From: Aedes albopictus | Taxonomy: Eukaryota > Arthropoda > Insecta > Diptera > Culicidae | Length of the DNA stretch: 64,000 nt | Assembly: GCF_035046485.1 (NCBI RefSeq) | Contig: NC_085137.1 | Span: forward strand, 460,129,504 to 460,193,503 | Reading direction: 5' to 3' | Shown here: piece after piece, positions 10,059 to 21,682 of the stretch | How positions within the stretch are numbered: the first letter of the stretch is position 1 | Layout: the number at the start of each line of letters is the position of its first letter | Made by a program: the position numbers and the translations under genes | The notes under the pieces: generated by a model | The model's input: the letters and a program-made list of their open reading frames with translations, nothing else | Told to the model about the DNA's origin: nothing | Databases searched by the model: none

Positions 10059-10780
10059 GTGAGTGGCAGTAGTTTAGGCTATAACTTTCCATATGATAAA
10101 TAGCTTTCAACGGAATAGTTATTGTTCTTCAATCTTCTATCTTCTATCTTCTATCTTCTATCTTCTATCTTCTATCTTCTATCTTCTATCTTCTATCTTC
10201 TATCTTCTATCTTCTATCTTCTATCTTCTATCTTCTATCTTCTATCTTCTATCTTCTATCTTCTATCTTCTATCTTCTATCTTCTATCTTCTATCTTCTA
10301 TCTTCTATCTTCTATCTTCTATCTTCTATCTTCTATCTTCTATCTTCTATCTTCTATCTTCTATCTTCTATCTTCTATCTTCTATCTTCTATCTTCTATC
10401 TTCTATCTTCTATCTTCTATCTTCTATCTTCTATCTTCTATCTTCTATCTTCTATCTTCTATCTTCTATCTTCTATCTTCTATCTTCTATCTTCTATCTT
10501 CTATCTTCTATCCTCTATCTTTCATTCTGGTTTTTTTATTTCCATTTTTTTTGGTTTTCTCTTTTATATATTTATATCATTTTCTTATTTTTTCAACTTC
10601 TATCATTTACTCTACATGTTATCTTATTTTTCATTTCTTAGTTTCACTTTTTCATATCCATTATTCTCTTAAAAAGTTTTACTGATCCGTAGTAGACCAG
10701 CTCACCAATTGTCATCAACAAAAGTGATGAATTCGATTCCACGTCCATCATTGAACCATGCGCTTCGTTTCGATTTTCAG
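10059..10780. other. Intron between exons B and C, dominated by a 7-bp microsatellite
   Basis: It begins with the donor GTGAGT and ends with the acceptor 'cgtttcgattttcag'. Apart from the microsatellite (own entry) it is T-rich and featureless. Confidence 0.65.
10132..10520. repeat. (TCTTCTA)n microsatellite, about 55 copies
   Basis: Nearly uninterrupted 7-bp repeat. A unit of 7 bp gives the same seven-residue peptide (SSIFYLL, permuted) in all three forward frames, which explains two overlapping ORFs of about 185 codons. The same 7-mer makes the array at 49756-50494. Confidence 0.95.
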
Positions 10781-11029
10781 GGAAACATCCGCCATCAACG
10801 ATGAACCGACGTCACCACTTGTGCGTAATTATGACAAGGAGGCCTACTCGAGTCCTGTTGGTGGCACTGGTAGCGGTGGTGGCGGCGGCGTCAGCGGTGG
10901 TAGCAGTAGCAGTGCCACCAGTTACAACAAGCGACAAGTACGTATTTTGATACACAATACCACCCACTTGCGGGAAGGCGACAGCGACGAGGACCTATCG
11001 ATGGACGGGACCGATCCGGCGAGATCAAA
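10781..11029 (+). CDS. Internal coding exon of the same protein (exon C)
   Basis: The acceptor 'cgtttcgattttcag' ends at 10780 and the donor 'caaa|gtgagt' begins at 11030. Its first base completes an Arg codon from exon B; there are 82 full codons and two carried-over bases, so this intron series keeps phase 2. The product starts ETSAINDEPTSPLVRNYDKE, has a Gly/Ser-rich linker, then KRQVRILIHNTTHLREGDSD with one N-glycosylation sequon (NTT), then an acidic tail SDEDLSMDGTDPARSK. No domain recognised. The next exon must be downstream; none is secure within the window. Confidence 0.72.
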
Positions 11030-12780
11030 GTGAGTACCAACCGCGCGCGCACACGGCGGTATCGATGAGAGTTCTGTTTTTACCGATTCGGTGAATTATT
11101 TTTCGAGTAGCTCCCGTCGGTTGGTGTGTGGTTTGACTCCGGTGCAATCATCGAGAGTGGCTCGGTTTATGGCAACAAAATTGGACATATTATTTTTCAA
11201 TGCTGGGGGAGTGGTTAATGATGGAATTGATGTTTTATTACGGTTTTTTTTCTAAGCGTTGCACCATTGTGATACTTTATTCGTAAGTACGTGCTTCAAT
11301 CGATGACATGAAATGCTATTCTGGAATTTCGAACAAGATTTTTTTTATTACAGTTGTGTCATAGATAACTAGTATAGTCGTTAGAGTTTGTAAAGGTAGG
11401 ACATTTTAATGGGATTTCTAGACAATTTAAATATTTCTCTGTCAAAGGTTGACAAAGTGAATTTATATAGACAATTGTGTCACAAAAAGAATGTCAGTGA
11501 AAAGTAAAGTTATATAAAAATTCCATGATGAAATCATACAAATAAATAAAATATAGAAAATTTTAACAGAAATGTCACAATATATGTTCATCCTTATATT
11601 TGTAGTCAAGTACTCTGAAACAAGAACCTTTAGTTTCACCAAGATTGGGCAAGTCATGCTCGAGAAACGGTGCTTTTACGGAATGATGTTTTGATGATTT
11701 CTTATATTAAACGTCAAGAATTCAACTTCACTCTGACCTTATTTTGCGTTCATTTTTCACGTTCATTATTCGGATTAACGTCTTTCCCAATCATTGTTCT
11801 TAATCTTGAACACTTTTCTAAATATGTAGACGCATGTTATGTTTGAAAAGCCATCAAAGGCCATCTGATGGTTGCTCCTGATATTGTTATTTCTGCTGTT
11901 AGATGGCAACACTGTCAAATATAATAAAAAATTCCAAATATATGAATACAATTTTAAAAATCTATCAGATTTGTCAGCATAATTTAAGTGAGCGTCAAAT
12001 TTTATTCTATGTTGCATAGAATAATACAAAGTATTTTTTTTCTGGCAGCACTGCTCTGCCGTCGAACGCATAAATGTCATGTTACATTTCGACATTTCTG
12101 AGGTTTTTATGTCAAAAGTCATATTTTGATAAATAATTTTGAAATATTTTGTCAACATCTGAATTTATACATGTTTCGATAGTTGAATTGCGTTGAAGTC
12201 GATCAAATGCGAGAATAGTCAAAGTTTATTTTGAAACTTCAAATGTGTTTTTCTCTGGTTTTTCTATTGTAACATGTGACATGTATGCGTCCAAGGGCAG
12301 TGCTGCACTAAACATAAAACTCTATTTATATAATCCACTACAATTGGGATACTTCCAATGTTCATTAAAAACTGTATGAACGTCACACATTACTAGCGAG
12401 GCCTTCTAGATTCATCTTGAGTACTTGTATCCGTAAATTTTAGTTCTTCAAAATAATCTCTGCAATTGACAACACTGTACAACGACCAATACGATTTTAA
12501 GCTAAAATTTTGAATTCGAATGTTCTGTAGTTTATGTAGACATCCAGTAACATCTTTAGTGTTATTTTATAACACATAAATCTTATATGTTATTTTATTA
12601 TACAACTGTTATAGTAGCTGGCAACACTGGTCATGCAGTTACAAGTACAGCTGTATATTTCATGCAGTGGTGTCATTGAAATCCAAGTTGCTCACTGAGA
12701 AACCAGCTCTTGAGATAAAAAAAAAACTAACTTCCTACCAGTATTAGCGTCTATTAACTCTACTAGCTCTTAAAAAGTTA
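11030..12780. other. Non-coding sequence, probably intron
   Basis: AT-rich, with no supportable gene. The segment 11655-11740 ('gaaacggtgcttttacgg', 'aatgatgttttgatgattt') recurs in diverged form at 55250-55325, so it is a small dispersed repeat. Confidence 0.5.
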
Positions 12781-13000
12781 TCTAAAATTTATGCGAAATT
12801 TTTCTCTGGAGATTACTGAAGCTTCTTACAGGAATAATTCAGATATTTCACTAGCTATTCCTTCAAAATTTTTCGAAAATTTTTAGAAAATCTTGCAAAG
12901 ATTGTTCCAGTAATTCATCTATGAATTTCTAAAAAAATGCTTTAGTGATTCCTTCACATTTTTTTGATGAAAATAATAAGGAAGAAAGGATCAAATGATG
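12781..13000. repeat. Degenerate GGAATTCC-family repeat, left of gap
   Basis: 'attcctt', 'ttcttacaggaataattc' and similar words continue the family seen elsewhere, up to the N block. Confidence 0.5.
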
Positions 13001-13500
13001 NNNNNNNNNNNNNNNNNNNNNNNNNNNNNNNNNNNNNNNNNNNNNNNNNNNNNNNNNNNNNNNNNNNNNNNNNNNNNNNNNNNNNNNNNNNNNNNNNNNN
13101 NNNNNNNNNNNNNNNNNNNNNNNNNNNNNNNNNNNNNNNNNNNNNNNNNNNNNNNNNNNNNNNNNNNNNNNNNNNNNNNNNNNNNNNNNNNNNNNNNNNN
13201 NNNNNNNNNNNNNNNNNNNNNNNNNNNNNNNNNNNNNNNNNNNNNNNNNNNNNNNNNNNNNNNNNNNNNNNNNNNNNNNNNNNNNNNNNNNNNNNNNNNN
13301 NNNNNNNNNNNNNNNNNNNNNNNNNNNNNNNNNNNNNNNNNNNNNNNNNNNNNNNNNNNNNNNNNNNNNNNNNNNNNNNNNNNNNNNNNNNNNNNNNNNN
13401 NNNNNNNNNNNNNNNNNNNNNNNNNNNNNNNNNNNNNNNNNNNNNNNNNNNNNNNNNNNNNNNNNNNNNNNNNNNNNNNNNNNNNNNNNNNNNNNNNNNN
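13001..13500. other. Assembly gap, 500 N
   Basis: Exactly 500 unresolved bases with repeat on the right and possibly on the left. ORFs spanning it are artefacts. Confidence 0.99.
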
Positions 13501-13685
13501 AAAGGTATCTTCAAAAAGTCTACTCCAGGTATTCCAGCAGGAGTTCCTCCAGGTATTCCAGCAGGAATTCCTCTAGGGATTTCTCTAGGAATACATCTAG
13601 GGATTGCTCCGGGTATTCTTCCAGAGATCCTTTCCAGAATTCCTCTAGAGATTCCACCAGGAATTCATATAGGAATTCATGACTA
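13501..13685. repeat. Degenerate GGAATTCC-family repeat, right of gap
   Basis: Runs of 'ccaggtattccagcagg' and 'aattcctctagggatt' at about 24-bp spacing, giving the IPxGI peptide pattern typical of this repeat family. Continuation across the gap is likely but unseen. Confidence 0.7.
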
Positions 13686-13720
13686 ATTTTTGAACGGATA
13701 TTCCGAGCCTATGGAAATAA

Positions 13721-13972
13721 CACAGACAAACAGACATAATACTTCGAACATTTTTCGATTCAAATCATAGTCACGGAAACATATTCGCCCAATGCTAAAG
13801 GCCTATGTTTGGCCGACCACCAACTAGGTGGCGGTAGTGAGCAAACGTCAAACTCGAACAAAAACGATGCGAGCGCCACGGTTGGGCAGTTGGCCAACTA
13901 TCAAATTATGAAAAAGACCGTTAAATCGGTGTACGATGTGAATTATCAGAGTGTTACGTCTGTTTGTCTGTG
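13721..13972. mobile_element. 252-bp MITE with 7-bp TSD
   Basis: TIR CACAGACAAACAGAC at the left, exactly inverted at the right (GTCTGTTTGTCTGTG), with similarity continuing inward ('ataata' against 'gtaaca'). GAAATAA is duplicated at 13714-13720 and 13973-13979 (8 bp if the ends are placed one base differently). hAT-like. The interior is non-coding. Confidence 0.88.
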
Positions 13973-13979
13973 GAAATAA

Positions 13980-14600
13980 TATGGATACCCCTAAAGAACC
14001 CAATTGGGTTGTTTAGTAAATAAAATATCGTTATTGTCTATAGTCTAATCGAAAAAGCTCATTTTTCCGAGTATAACGTGATTTTTTTGGACTCCAATAC
14101 CTTTGTTTTGGTGGGTAAACTAACAAAACTGTTTTAATTTTTATGGATAGAATGACAGTTCAGTCGATAAAATGACAGTTCGATCCTAACAAAAAAAAAT
14201 TCCCCTTCAAACTATAAATGCATTTTAAAAATAGTTCTCGATCTCCAAAAATTATGAAATTTTGGAATTCGATTAATTTTTGGGTGGAGAATCCGATTAT
14301 GAAGAAATCCGTATACCCCTAAAGAACCCAATTGAATAGTACCAACCCCTCATCAACCTGAATTCAGTGATGTCGCAAAATTTCAAATAATCGATTAATC
14401 GGTAATCGATTATGTTTTGCCATGGCGATTATCGATTCGATAATTCGGCTATAATTAATCGATTATTCCTGATAATCGATTATTTTTATTATAGTATTTT
14501 CTTAAACATTTGCACGGTTCATCGCTGGTACAGCGATCCGTTATGTTTTGGCTGCATTAAAGATACCAACATGCTGGGGTTTATAAGGCGATTTAGTAGT
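13980..14600. other. Non-coding stretch with an ATCGATTA-rich microsatellite
   Basis: No gene seen. Overlapping 'aatcgatta' palindromic words are dense at 14385-14480. Confidence 0.5.
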
Positions 14601-15390
14601 AGGTACCGTAATCCGGGGTAACATTGATCAGAATTTTCGATCTTTCTTGAATAATTCTCTTGTTAAAGCAAATGTTACATGTTTTATATTTTTAAAAGAA
14701 GTACTGGCCCTCTGAGTTTGTGTTAAGCTACTCGAAAAAGTATTGTAAAACTTTAAAACATGTTCAAAAGGGTTTTTAAATCTAATTTTTGATTGTGTTG
14801 ATTTGGGGTAACATTGATCATGTCAGTGATCAATGTTCATTTGTGTTGAAAATACCCTTACTTACTAAATTCGGGGTCGCTGATTTCGAATATGTTGTCT
14901 AAATTCTTACAAATAATGTACTTTTTAAGTTATTTTAGGATTAAAATCCTCTAAACAACGAATAACGCCTAAAGGTAGGCAATGACTTAAGGAATTGATA
15001 GTCGACTTTCAATAAATCGTAAATTTTACTGAAAAATAGCATCTTCATGAAAGTTTCGTTTATTAAATCCAACTCTAGGATATCATATTGAAGTAATACA
15101 GTGATTTCGAACCTCATATTATATCTAGTATTCACGCCAAGCATGAATGTTTGACAGTGTATCTCATTGCGTTACGAAACACAGTTATGGAAAAATCGGT
15201 TTAATTCAATGTTTATGAAATTCAATTTTCATAAATTGCATGTCATTTAATAGCTTAATGATAGCAGATTACGATATATTCCATAGTAGAAACTGATTCA
15301 ATGTAAAATGCTTGTTTGAACATTTCATGAGGTGGGTCAAGCCGATCAATGTTACCCCACTGATCAATGATACCCCGGATTACGGTACCT
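14601..15390. mobile_element. 790-bp MITE, copy 1 of the TACCGTAATCCGGGG family
   Basis: Inverted ends AGGTACCGTAATCCGGGGTA at the left and TACCCCGGATTACGGTACCT at the right, continuing as 'acattgatca' and 'tgatcaatga'. No transposase ORF. A second, partial copy lies inverted at 17017-17536, and a lone terminus at 30422-30446. I could not define a convincing TSD. Confidence 0.85.
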
Positions 15391-16166
15391 ATCAACTTTC
15401 ACGATCCATACACTATCAAAACATTATACATTTCTTATGTGAGATCGATTCTTGAATATTGTAGTATTGTTTGGTCCCCATATGAAAACTTATGAAGAAT
15501 GCATAGAATCGGTGCAAAAGAAATTCTTGCTATTTGCTCTACGTAAACTGAGATGGACAACTTTTCCACTGCCTTCTTATGAATCGCGTTGCATGATAAT
15601 CAACCAACTTTAAAGAACAACGTGAATATGCTATGATAACATTTGTGAATGATATTGTTTCGCAACGTGGTGACTGCGTTCTGTTTGTATTTTTATAGCT
15701 TATTTTTATGCTTAGGAAACACTCAATTTTGACAGTTTAACAATCCGGTAATTTAAATTTTATTCCCATAAAATATACTTAAACTAAGGTACTTTACAGT
15801 GTGGAAACCGATTTTACAATTAAATTGGATTTTCCGTGACTTTTAGGGTAATTAAAAAGTGATCTCCAAATTTATATGTTTTTCAACTGTGCGGTTGAAA
15901 CGGACCGGTAGAGTGGGTAAGACGGACACGTTTGGAAAAATTAAATGTTAAATGATGGTTATTGCCGTTTGTTTCCGGTAGATCAATCATGATAGAATCC
16001 AAATTTGGCTTTGAATCTCTTAACGAAGCATTTTTTTACAAATTGAATTCAATTTTGTAAATTGGAACAGAACAGAAACCTCCGTACCCTGATAAACGCC
16101 TAACAGTATGCAATACTCTGGTATTTAATTTCAAGCTGTTGTTAAAATTTTGTGAAAATTCCAATA
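15391..16166. other. Non-coding stretch, no feature seen
   Basis: AT-rich. No ORF or RNA gene is supported; degenerate repeat fragments are likely. Confidence 0.45.
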
Positions 16167-16168
16167 TA

Positions 16169-17016
16169 GGGGGATTAGGGGCATAATGGACATCCTAAGC
16201 AAATGAGTATGTTAGGCCTGTATAACAGACAAAATCTTAACATATTATCAGTTGGCTTACAACTTTAACTTGTTTCCTATGTATTTCAATCATTTATAGC
16301 TGGTAGAATGTCATTATTGTGAGGAAATGATGAATTGTAACCCGTGTGTTTTTTGGGGCTGGCAGGAAAATTACGGGGCGAAATGGACACCCATCGGGGC
16401 ATAATGAACAACCCTGCATATTTTATGCTGCATCTTTGATCATATCGGCCAGTTAAGTGCCTACGGAGATCCATACCAGATGATACTCCATCTTAGACGA
16501 GTTTACATAACATCAAAATTAATTAAATAAATTTTAGGCTAAAATAATCGGATTGATTTTTTCCAAACTCTTTAAAACGCCTAACAGTATGCAACGCGCG
16601 TACATCCATTCATAATTGCCAGTGTTCATTTCGCCCCGAATCGACTACAACATTGAAATTGCTATTTTGAGTAAGTTCTGATCAAAAATATAATACTTCA
16701 TCCATTGCTAAATCTGCGTATACATGTAGATAAGCTAACAATTCACTTGTTTTTATGGTGGACACACTCAAACACTTGTAATACCTTATTTGCTGCTGCT
16801 TCGTAATTATAAGAAATCCACCATATGAGAAACATACTTCAATTTCAATGATATTTTGGTTATTTTGAAGGAATGTAAATGGTACTTTTGAAAAATAGAA
16901 CAATGACTTGTTTTTTTTACACTTATGCATTAAAAGTTTTACATAAAACTCAACGGTTTCGGCAAAAACAGGAGTGTCCATTTCGCCCCGGGTGTCCATT
17001 ATGCTCCTAATCCCCC
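16169..17016. mobile_element. 848-bp TA-flanked MITE
   Basis: Left end GGGGGATTAGGGGCATAATG and right end CATTATGCTCCTAATCCCCC are inverted repeats with one mismatch, and TA flanks both sides (16167-16168, 17017-17018). Subterminal 'gggcgaaatggacacc' and 'tgtccatttcgcccc' are also inverted. The ORF at 16682-17083 runs out of the element and shows no domain. The element sits directly beside, and may interrupt, copy 2 of the neighbouring MITE family. Confidence 0.85.
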
Positions 17017-17018
17017 TA

Positions 17019-17536
17019 CATTTGAGATTCGAAATCATTGTATTAACTAAACATGACATGTCAGAGTTAAATTTCATCAACAAAACCGAAACAAACTGAA
17101 AGTGCTCCTTTTCAATTAAATAGACGATTTATTAAGATTAGTCTACCTAAGTAATTGCCTACCTTTAGGCGTTATTCTCTTGGTTTATAGGATTTTAATC
17201 CTAAAATAACTTTAAAAGTAGGTAAGCTGTAAGAATTTGGACAACATATTCGAAATCAGGGACCCCGAATTTAGTTGATAAGGGCGTTTTCAACACAAAC
17301 GAACATTGTTTACTGACATGATCAATGTTACCCCATATCAACAAAATCAAAAATTTGATTAAAAAGCTTGTTTAAAAATGTTTTAAAGTTTGAACATACT
17401 TTTTAAAGTAGTCTAATTCAAACGATGATTGCCAGTACTTGTTTTAAAAGTATAAAACATGTAACGTTTGCTTCGACAAGAGAACTACTAAAGAAAATCG
17501 TAAATTTTGATCAATGTTACCCCGGATTACGGTATT
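17019..17536 (-). mobile_element. Partial MITE copy 2 of the TACCGTAATCCGGGG family
   Basis: On the minus strand it begins TACCGTAATCCGGGGTAACA and then follows copy 1 for over 350 bp (shared words 'ttacatgttttata', 'ggggtaacattgatcatgtc', 'gatttcgaatatgttgtc', 'ttttaggattaaaatcct', 'cgcctaaaggtaggcaat'). The other end is missing, probably lost at or beyond the 848-bp MITE. Confidence 0.8.
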
Positions 17537-17540
17537 TATG

Positions 17541-18742
17541 AAATTTGTTTTTTTACGGTACATTAACATATGATTATATGCTACGCATAATAAGTTTCCT
17601 TTATTTAAGTTGTTTTCGAAGTTTTTTATACAAATTTTTAACACAACAGTTCTATCTTTCTATCTACTTGAATTTACATGGGCATTGCCTACTTAAAGGC
17701 GTTTATCGGTGTATGGAGATTTCTGTCTCAATTTACAAAATTGATTCCAATTCATAAAAACACGCTTTATTGAGAGAGTTAAGGGGAAGCTTCATGGAAA
17801 ACCTGGTAGAACCCGACTTTGGCGCACGTTTCGATTTTTTAAAAATTAATGGAAAGTGATATAAAAAATCTAAAAAAATCAGTTTTTAGCTAAGATCCTA
17901 AGGTTTATGTTCGTAAAAAAATATTTGATTTACTCAAAATTTGAAAAAGTTGGACTCTCGAGAACACCAAAACTTTTGGTAGGAAAACCGCTTCCATGCC
18001 GCAAATTTTTGTGTTTGCACAACGATTTCTCCCGTAAAAATATGTTTTATCATATAACTATGTACGGTCATTTTGCTCAGAAACTAATAACGAGTCGAAT
18101 GGTATATAAATATCAGGGGGTTTCATACAAAAATCTACATTGAGAGGCATTTGTATGAAAACATTTCCAAAATTATTGCGCGCCACCGCGATCGAACAGC
18201 AGCTAACGGTTTCTTGGCTGGCCTGCGGTGGGCACCCGTGCGAATGATGGGAAAGAACATGAAACGGTAAAATAATAGAAAAGATTTGTCGCTATGCTCA
18301 CATGGAACAAATGCATAGTTCGCGGATGCAATAAAGATGCTAGAACTAGGGGATAATTTGTATTGGTCAATATAGCATATTTTAACGTTTTTTTCCGTTG
18401 TGTCACATTTTCTACACATAATGTTTAAGAAATAGCGAAGTAAGTTTTCAAACCGGAACATGTGATGGTGATGTGCTATGTATAAAGGTATATTGTAAGT
18501 TTTGCTGATTTGTTAGACCATAATCGTCGCGACCAGCCGTCGCGTCGTGTGGCATAATTTGGGAAGGATAAATTAAAATACTCCTCATACGTTACTCCCA
18601 AATGATTTTTTTATACAACACTAAGAGCAGAGTTGTTGACAAAATTCCTAAAAAAAAACATTTCAGAATTACTGACTTAATATTTTGAGAAATTCAAGAG
18701 GAGCCTGAATTACTTACTCTAGCAGGAAAACTAGAAAGAATC
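17541..18742. other. Non-coding stretch, no feature seen
   Basis: No supportable ORF. A somewhat GC-richer patch at 18170-18260 shows no splice-consistent coding frame. Confidence 0.45.
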
Positions 18743-18746
18743 TTAA

Positions 18747-18862
18747 CCCTAAAAGGGTTACCTGGGGTCCATTGGACCCCAGACGCCTTTCAGAGCTCGT
18801 CTTTGATGGAACACACTCAGCGAGGTGACGAAACTGAGGCCATGAAGGTATCCCTTTTAGGG
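18747..18862. mobile_element. 116-bp piggyBac-like MITE with TTAA target duplication
   Basis: TIR CCCTAAAAGGG at the left and CCCTTTTAGGG at the right, flanked by TTAA at 18743-18746 and 18863-18866. CCC-starting TIRs and TTAA targets are piggyBac hallmarks. The interior has the palindrome 'tggggtccattggacccca'. Confidence 0.85.
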
Positions 18863-18866
18863 TTAA

Positions 18867-19621
18867 TAATGTTCATTGAACAATTATGGTGGCTTTTATG
18901 ATAAGAGATTTTTTTTAAATTTTTATACAGAATAAATACCGAGGAAGATTATTTGTCGAATATATTCTGTCCGATTTAACTTTTAGTATTATATAGAAAT
19001 AAAAAAGAATGTGAAACATCTGTCGGGATTGTTCAATATATAGGGTATCATGCCATTTTGTCATATGGCTCCTATTTCCGCCGTACATATCCAAAACCGA
19101 CAAAACCGACGCGATGTATATGTATGTACGGAAAACATACAACTATTGAAATCTAAAGTCTTACCCCAAAAATATTTTATTGTTGACTCTCAGAAACTAC
19201 TGTTAAATTTTGAGCGGAATCGGACAAGTCTACAAGTCTAAGGGGGCGCTCAACGGTCTGGAAGTTTGTATGGGAAAATCCATCCAGTTATACGAAGAAA
19301 CAACATGTTTTCAGTTTTTTAGTCTAGGTAGCGATGTATATGTTCAATCATCACCAAATTTTCCATCTTTATCAGAAAATCTATCTTCAACAACATTGCC
19401 GAAAACCGCAAATTGATCCGAGTTCATTTGAATAAATTATAGCCTATAAAACTATAACTCATTTTAGAGAGATTTAATGATAGCAAAAACGAAAGCACAG
19501 GTATGCATCGAGCTTGAAAAAGATTTTTTTTTTTTTTTCAAAAAAAAAATAAGACCTGGCCTTGTTTCATTCATTGACAACTATTTTGTAAGCAATATTG
19601 TTCATAAAAATATCAATCCAC
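18867..19621. other. Non-coding stretch, no feature seen
   Basis: AT-rich; short ORFs lack domains. It forms the left flank of the giant element. Confidence 0.5.
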
Positions 19622-21682
19622 GAAAGCAAATAAGGGCGCAGCCGGGGGGAGGGGGGGGGGGTGTGTAGGGCCCCCCTGACCGAGCAACTATATTCTAACT
19701 TAACCGAAAAACTTAGATGATTAGAGCTGTTTTTGACTAGTAAAAATGAAATTCTCCTGCATCCTTGTATTTTTTTTAATGTATGCAGGAATTCCTTCGG
19801 AAATTCTTGGAGGAATATCTTCGAAAACTCCTGAGGGTATTCCTTCGGAAATACCTGGAGGAATTCCTTTGGAAATTCATGAAGGAATTCCAACCAAAAT
19901 TCCTGGAGGAATCCCTCCGCAAATTCCTGGAAGAATTCCATCGGAAATTCCCGAAGGAATTCCTTCGGAAATTCCTGAAGAAATTCCTTCGGAAATTCCT
20001 GAAGGATTCCTTCGGAAATTCCTTGGGGAAATCTTGGATGAATACCTTCGGAGATACCTGGAGGAATTCTTTCAGAAATCTATAGAGAAATTCGTGAGGA
20101 AATCCTTAGGTGAATTCCTTACGAAATTCCTGGACAAAATAATTCCAAACGTCCTGGAGGAATGCTTTTAGAAATTCCTGGAGGAATTCCTTCGGAAATT
20201 GCTGGACGAATTTCATTGAAAATTCCTGGAGGAATTCCTTCGGAAAGTCGTGGAGGATTTTTTTTATATTTTTTTGGAAATTCTTGCAGGAATTCCTTCG
20301 GAAATTCCTAGCGGAATTCCTGGAGGAATTCCTTCGGAAATTCCAGGAAACTCCGAAGGACTTCTTCCAGAAATTTCGGGAGGAATTCCTTCGGAAACTG
20401 CTGGACGAATTTCATTGGAAATTTCAGGAGGAATTCCTTCGGAAATTCCTGCAATAATTTCTTCGGCAATTTCCTTCGGAAATTGCTGGACGAATTCTTT
20501 TGGAAATTCGTGGAGGAATTCCTTCGGAAATTCCTGGAGGAATTCCTTCGGAAATTCCTGGAGAAATTCCTTCAAAAATTCCTGGAGGATTTTTTTCGGA
20601 AATTCTTTTTAGATTTTTTTTGGAAATTCCTGGAGGAATACCGTCGGAAATTCCTAGCAGAATTGCTTCGGAAAATCCTGAAGGAATTCTTTCGGAAACT
20701 CCGGGAGAAATTCCTTCGGAAATTCCATTAGGAATTCCTTCAAAAAATTCCTGGAGGAATTCTTTCGGAAATTCCTGAAGGATTTCCATCGGAAATTGCT
20801 GGACGAATTCCATTCGAAATTCCTGGAAATGCCTTCTATAAATCTTGGAGGAATCCCTTCGCAAATCCTGGAAGAATTCCTTTGGTAATTTCTGGAGAAA
20901 TTCCAGTCCTTCAGGAATTGACTTCGTTCGGAAATTACTGGAGGAATTCCATCGAAAATTCCTTGGCGAGATCCTTCGAAAAATCGTGGATGAATACTTT
21001 CGGAAATTTCTGGAGGAATTTTTTCATAAATTCCGGGAGGAATTCCTTCGGAAATTGCTGGACGAATTCCTTTGGAGATTCCCGGAATAATTTATTCGGA
21101 AATCCCAGGAGAAATTCCTTAAGGAATTCCTGGAGGAATTCTTTCGAACATTCCTGAAGCAATTCCATCGGAAATTGCTGGACGAATTCCATTGGAAACT
21201 CCTGGAGGAATGCCTTTCATAATTCTTGGAGGAATCCCTTCGCAAATCCTGGAAGGATTCCTTTTGGAAATTTCTGGAGAAATTCCTGAAGGACTTCGTT
21301 CGGAAATTACTGGAGGAATTCCATCGAAAATTCCTTGGCGAGGTCCTTCGAAAAATCTTGGATGAATACTTTCGGAAATTTCTGGAGGAATTCTTTCAGA
21401 AATTCCTTCGGCAATTGCTGGACGAATTTCTGTGGAGATTCCTGGAGGAATTCATTCGGAAATTCCAGAAGGAATTTCTTTAGGAATTCCTGGAGGAATT
21501 CTTTCGGAAATTCCAGGAGGAATTTCTTCGGTAATTCCTGAAGCAATTCCTTCAAAAAATCCTGGAGGAATTCCTTAAAAAAATCCAGAAGGAATTCCTT
21601 CAAAAATTCTTGGAGGAATCCCATCGCAAATTCCTGGAAGAATTCCTTCGGAAATTCCTGAAGGAATTCGTTCGGAAATTCC

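Noticed and set aside
10093..10685. Two overlapping ORFs of about 185 codons rich in SSIFYLL
   Set aside because: They are translations of the intronic TCTTCTA microsatellite and lie between two well-supported exons.
12954..13686. ORFs of 186-240 codons
   Set aside because: They run across 500 N of an assembly gap.
14385..14480. Origin or DREF-type element from the ATCGATTA cluster
   Set aside because: It contains ATCGAT cores, but it is a low-complexity microsatellite in intronic or intergenic repeat sequence with no promoter context.
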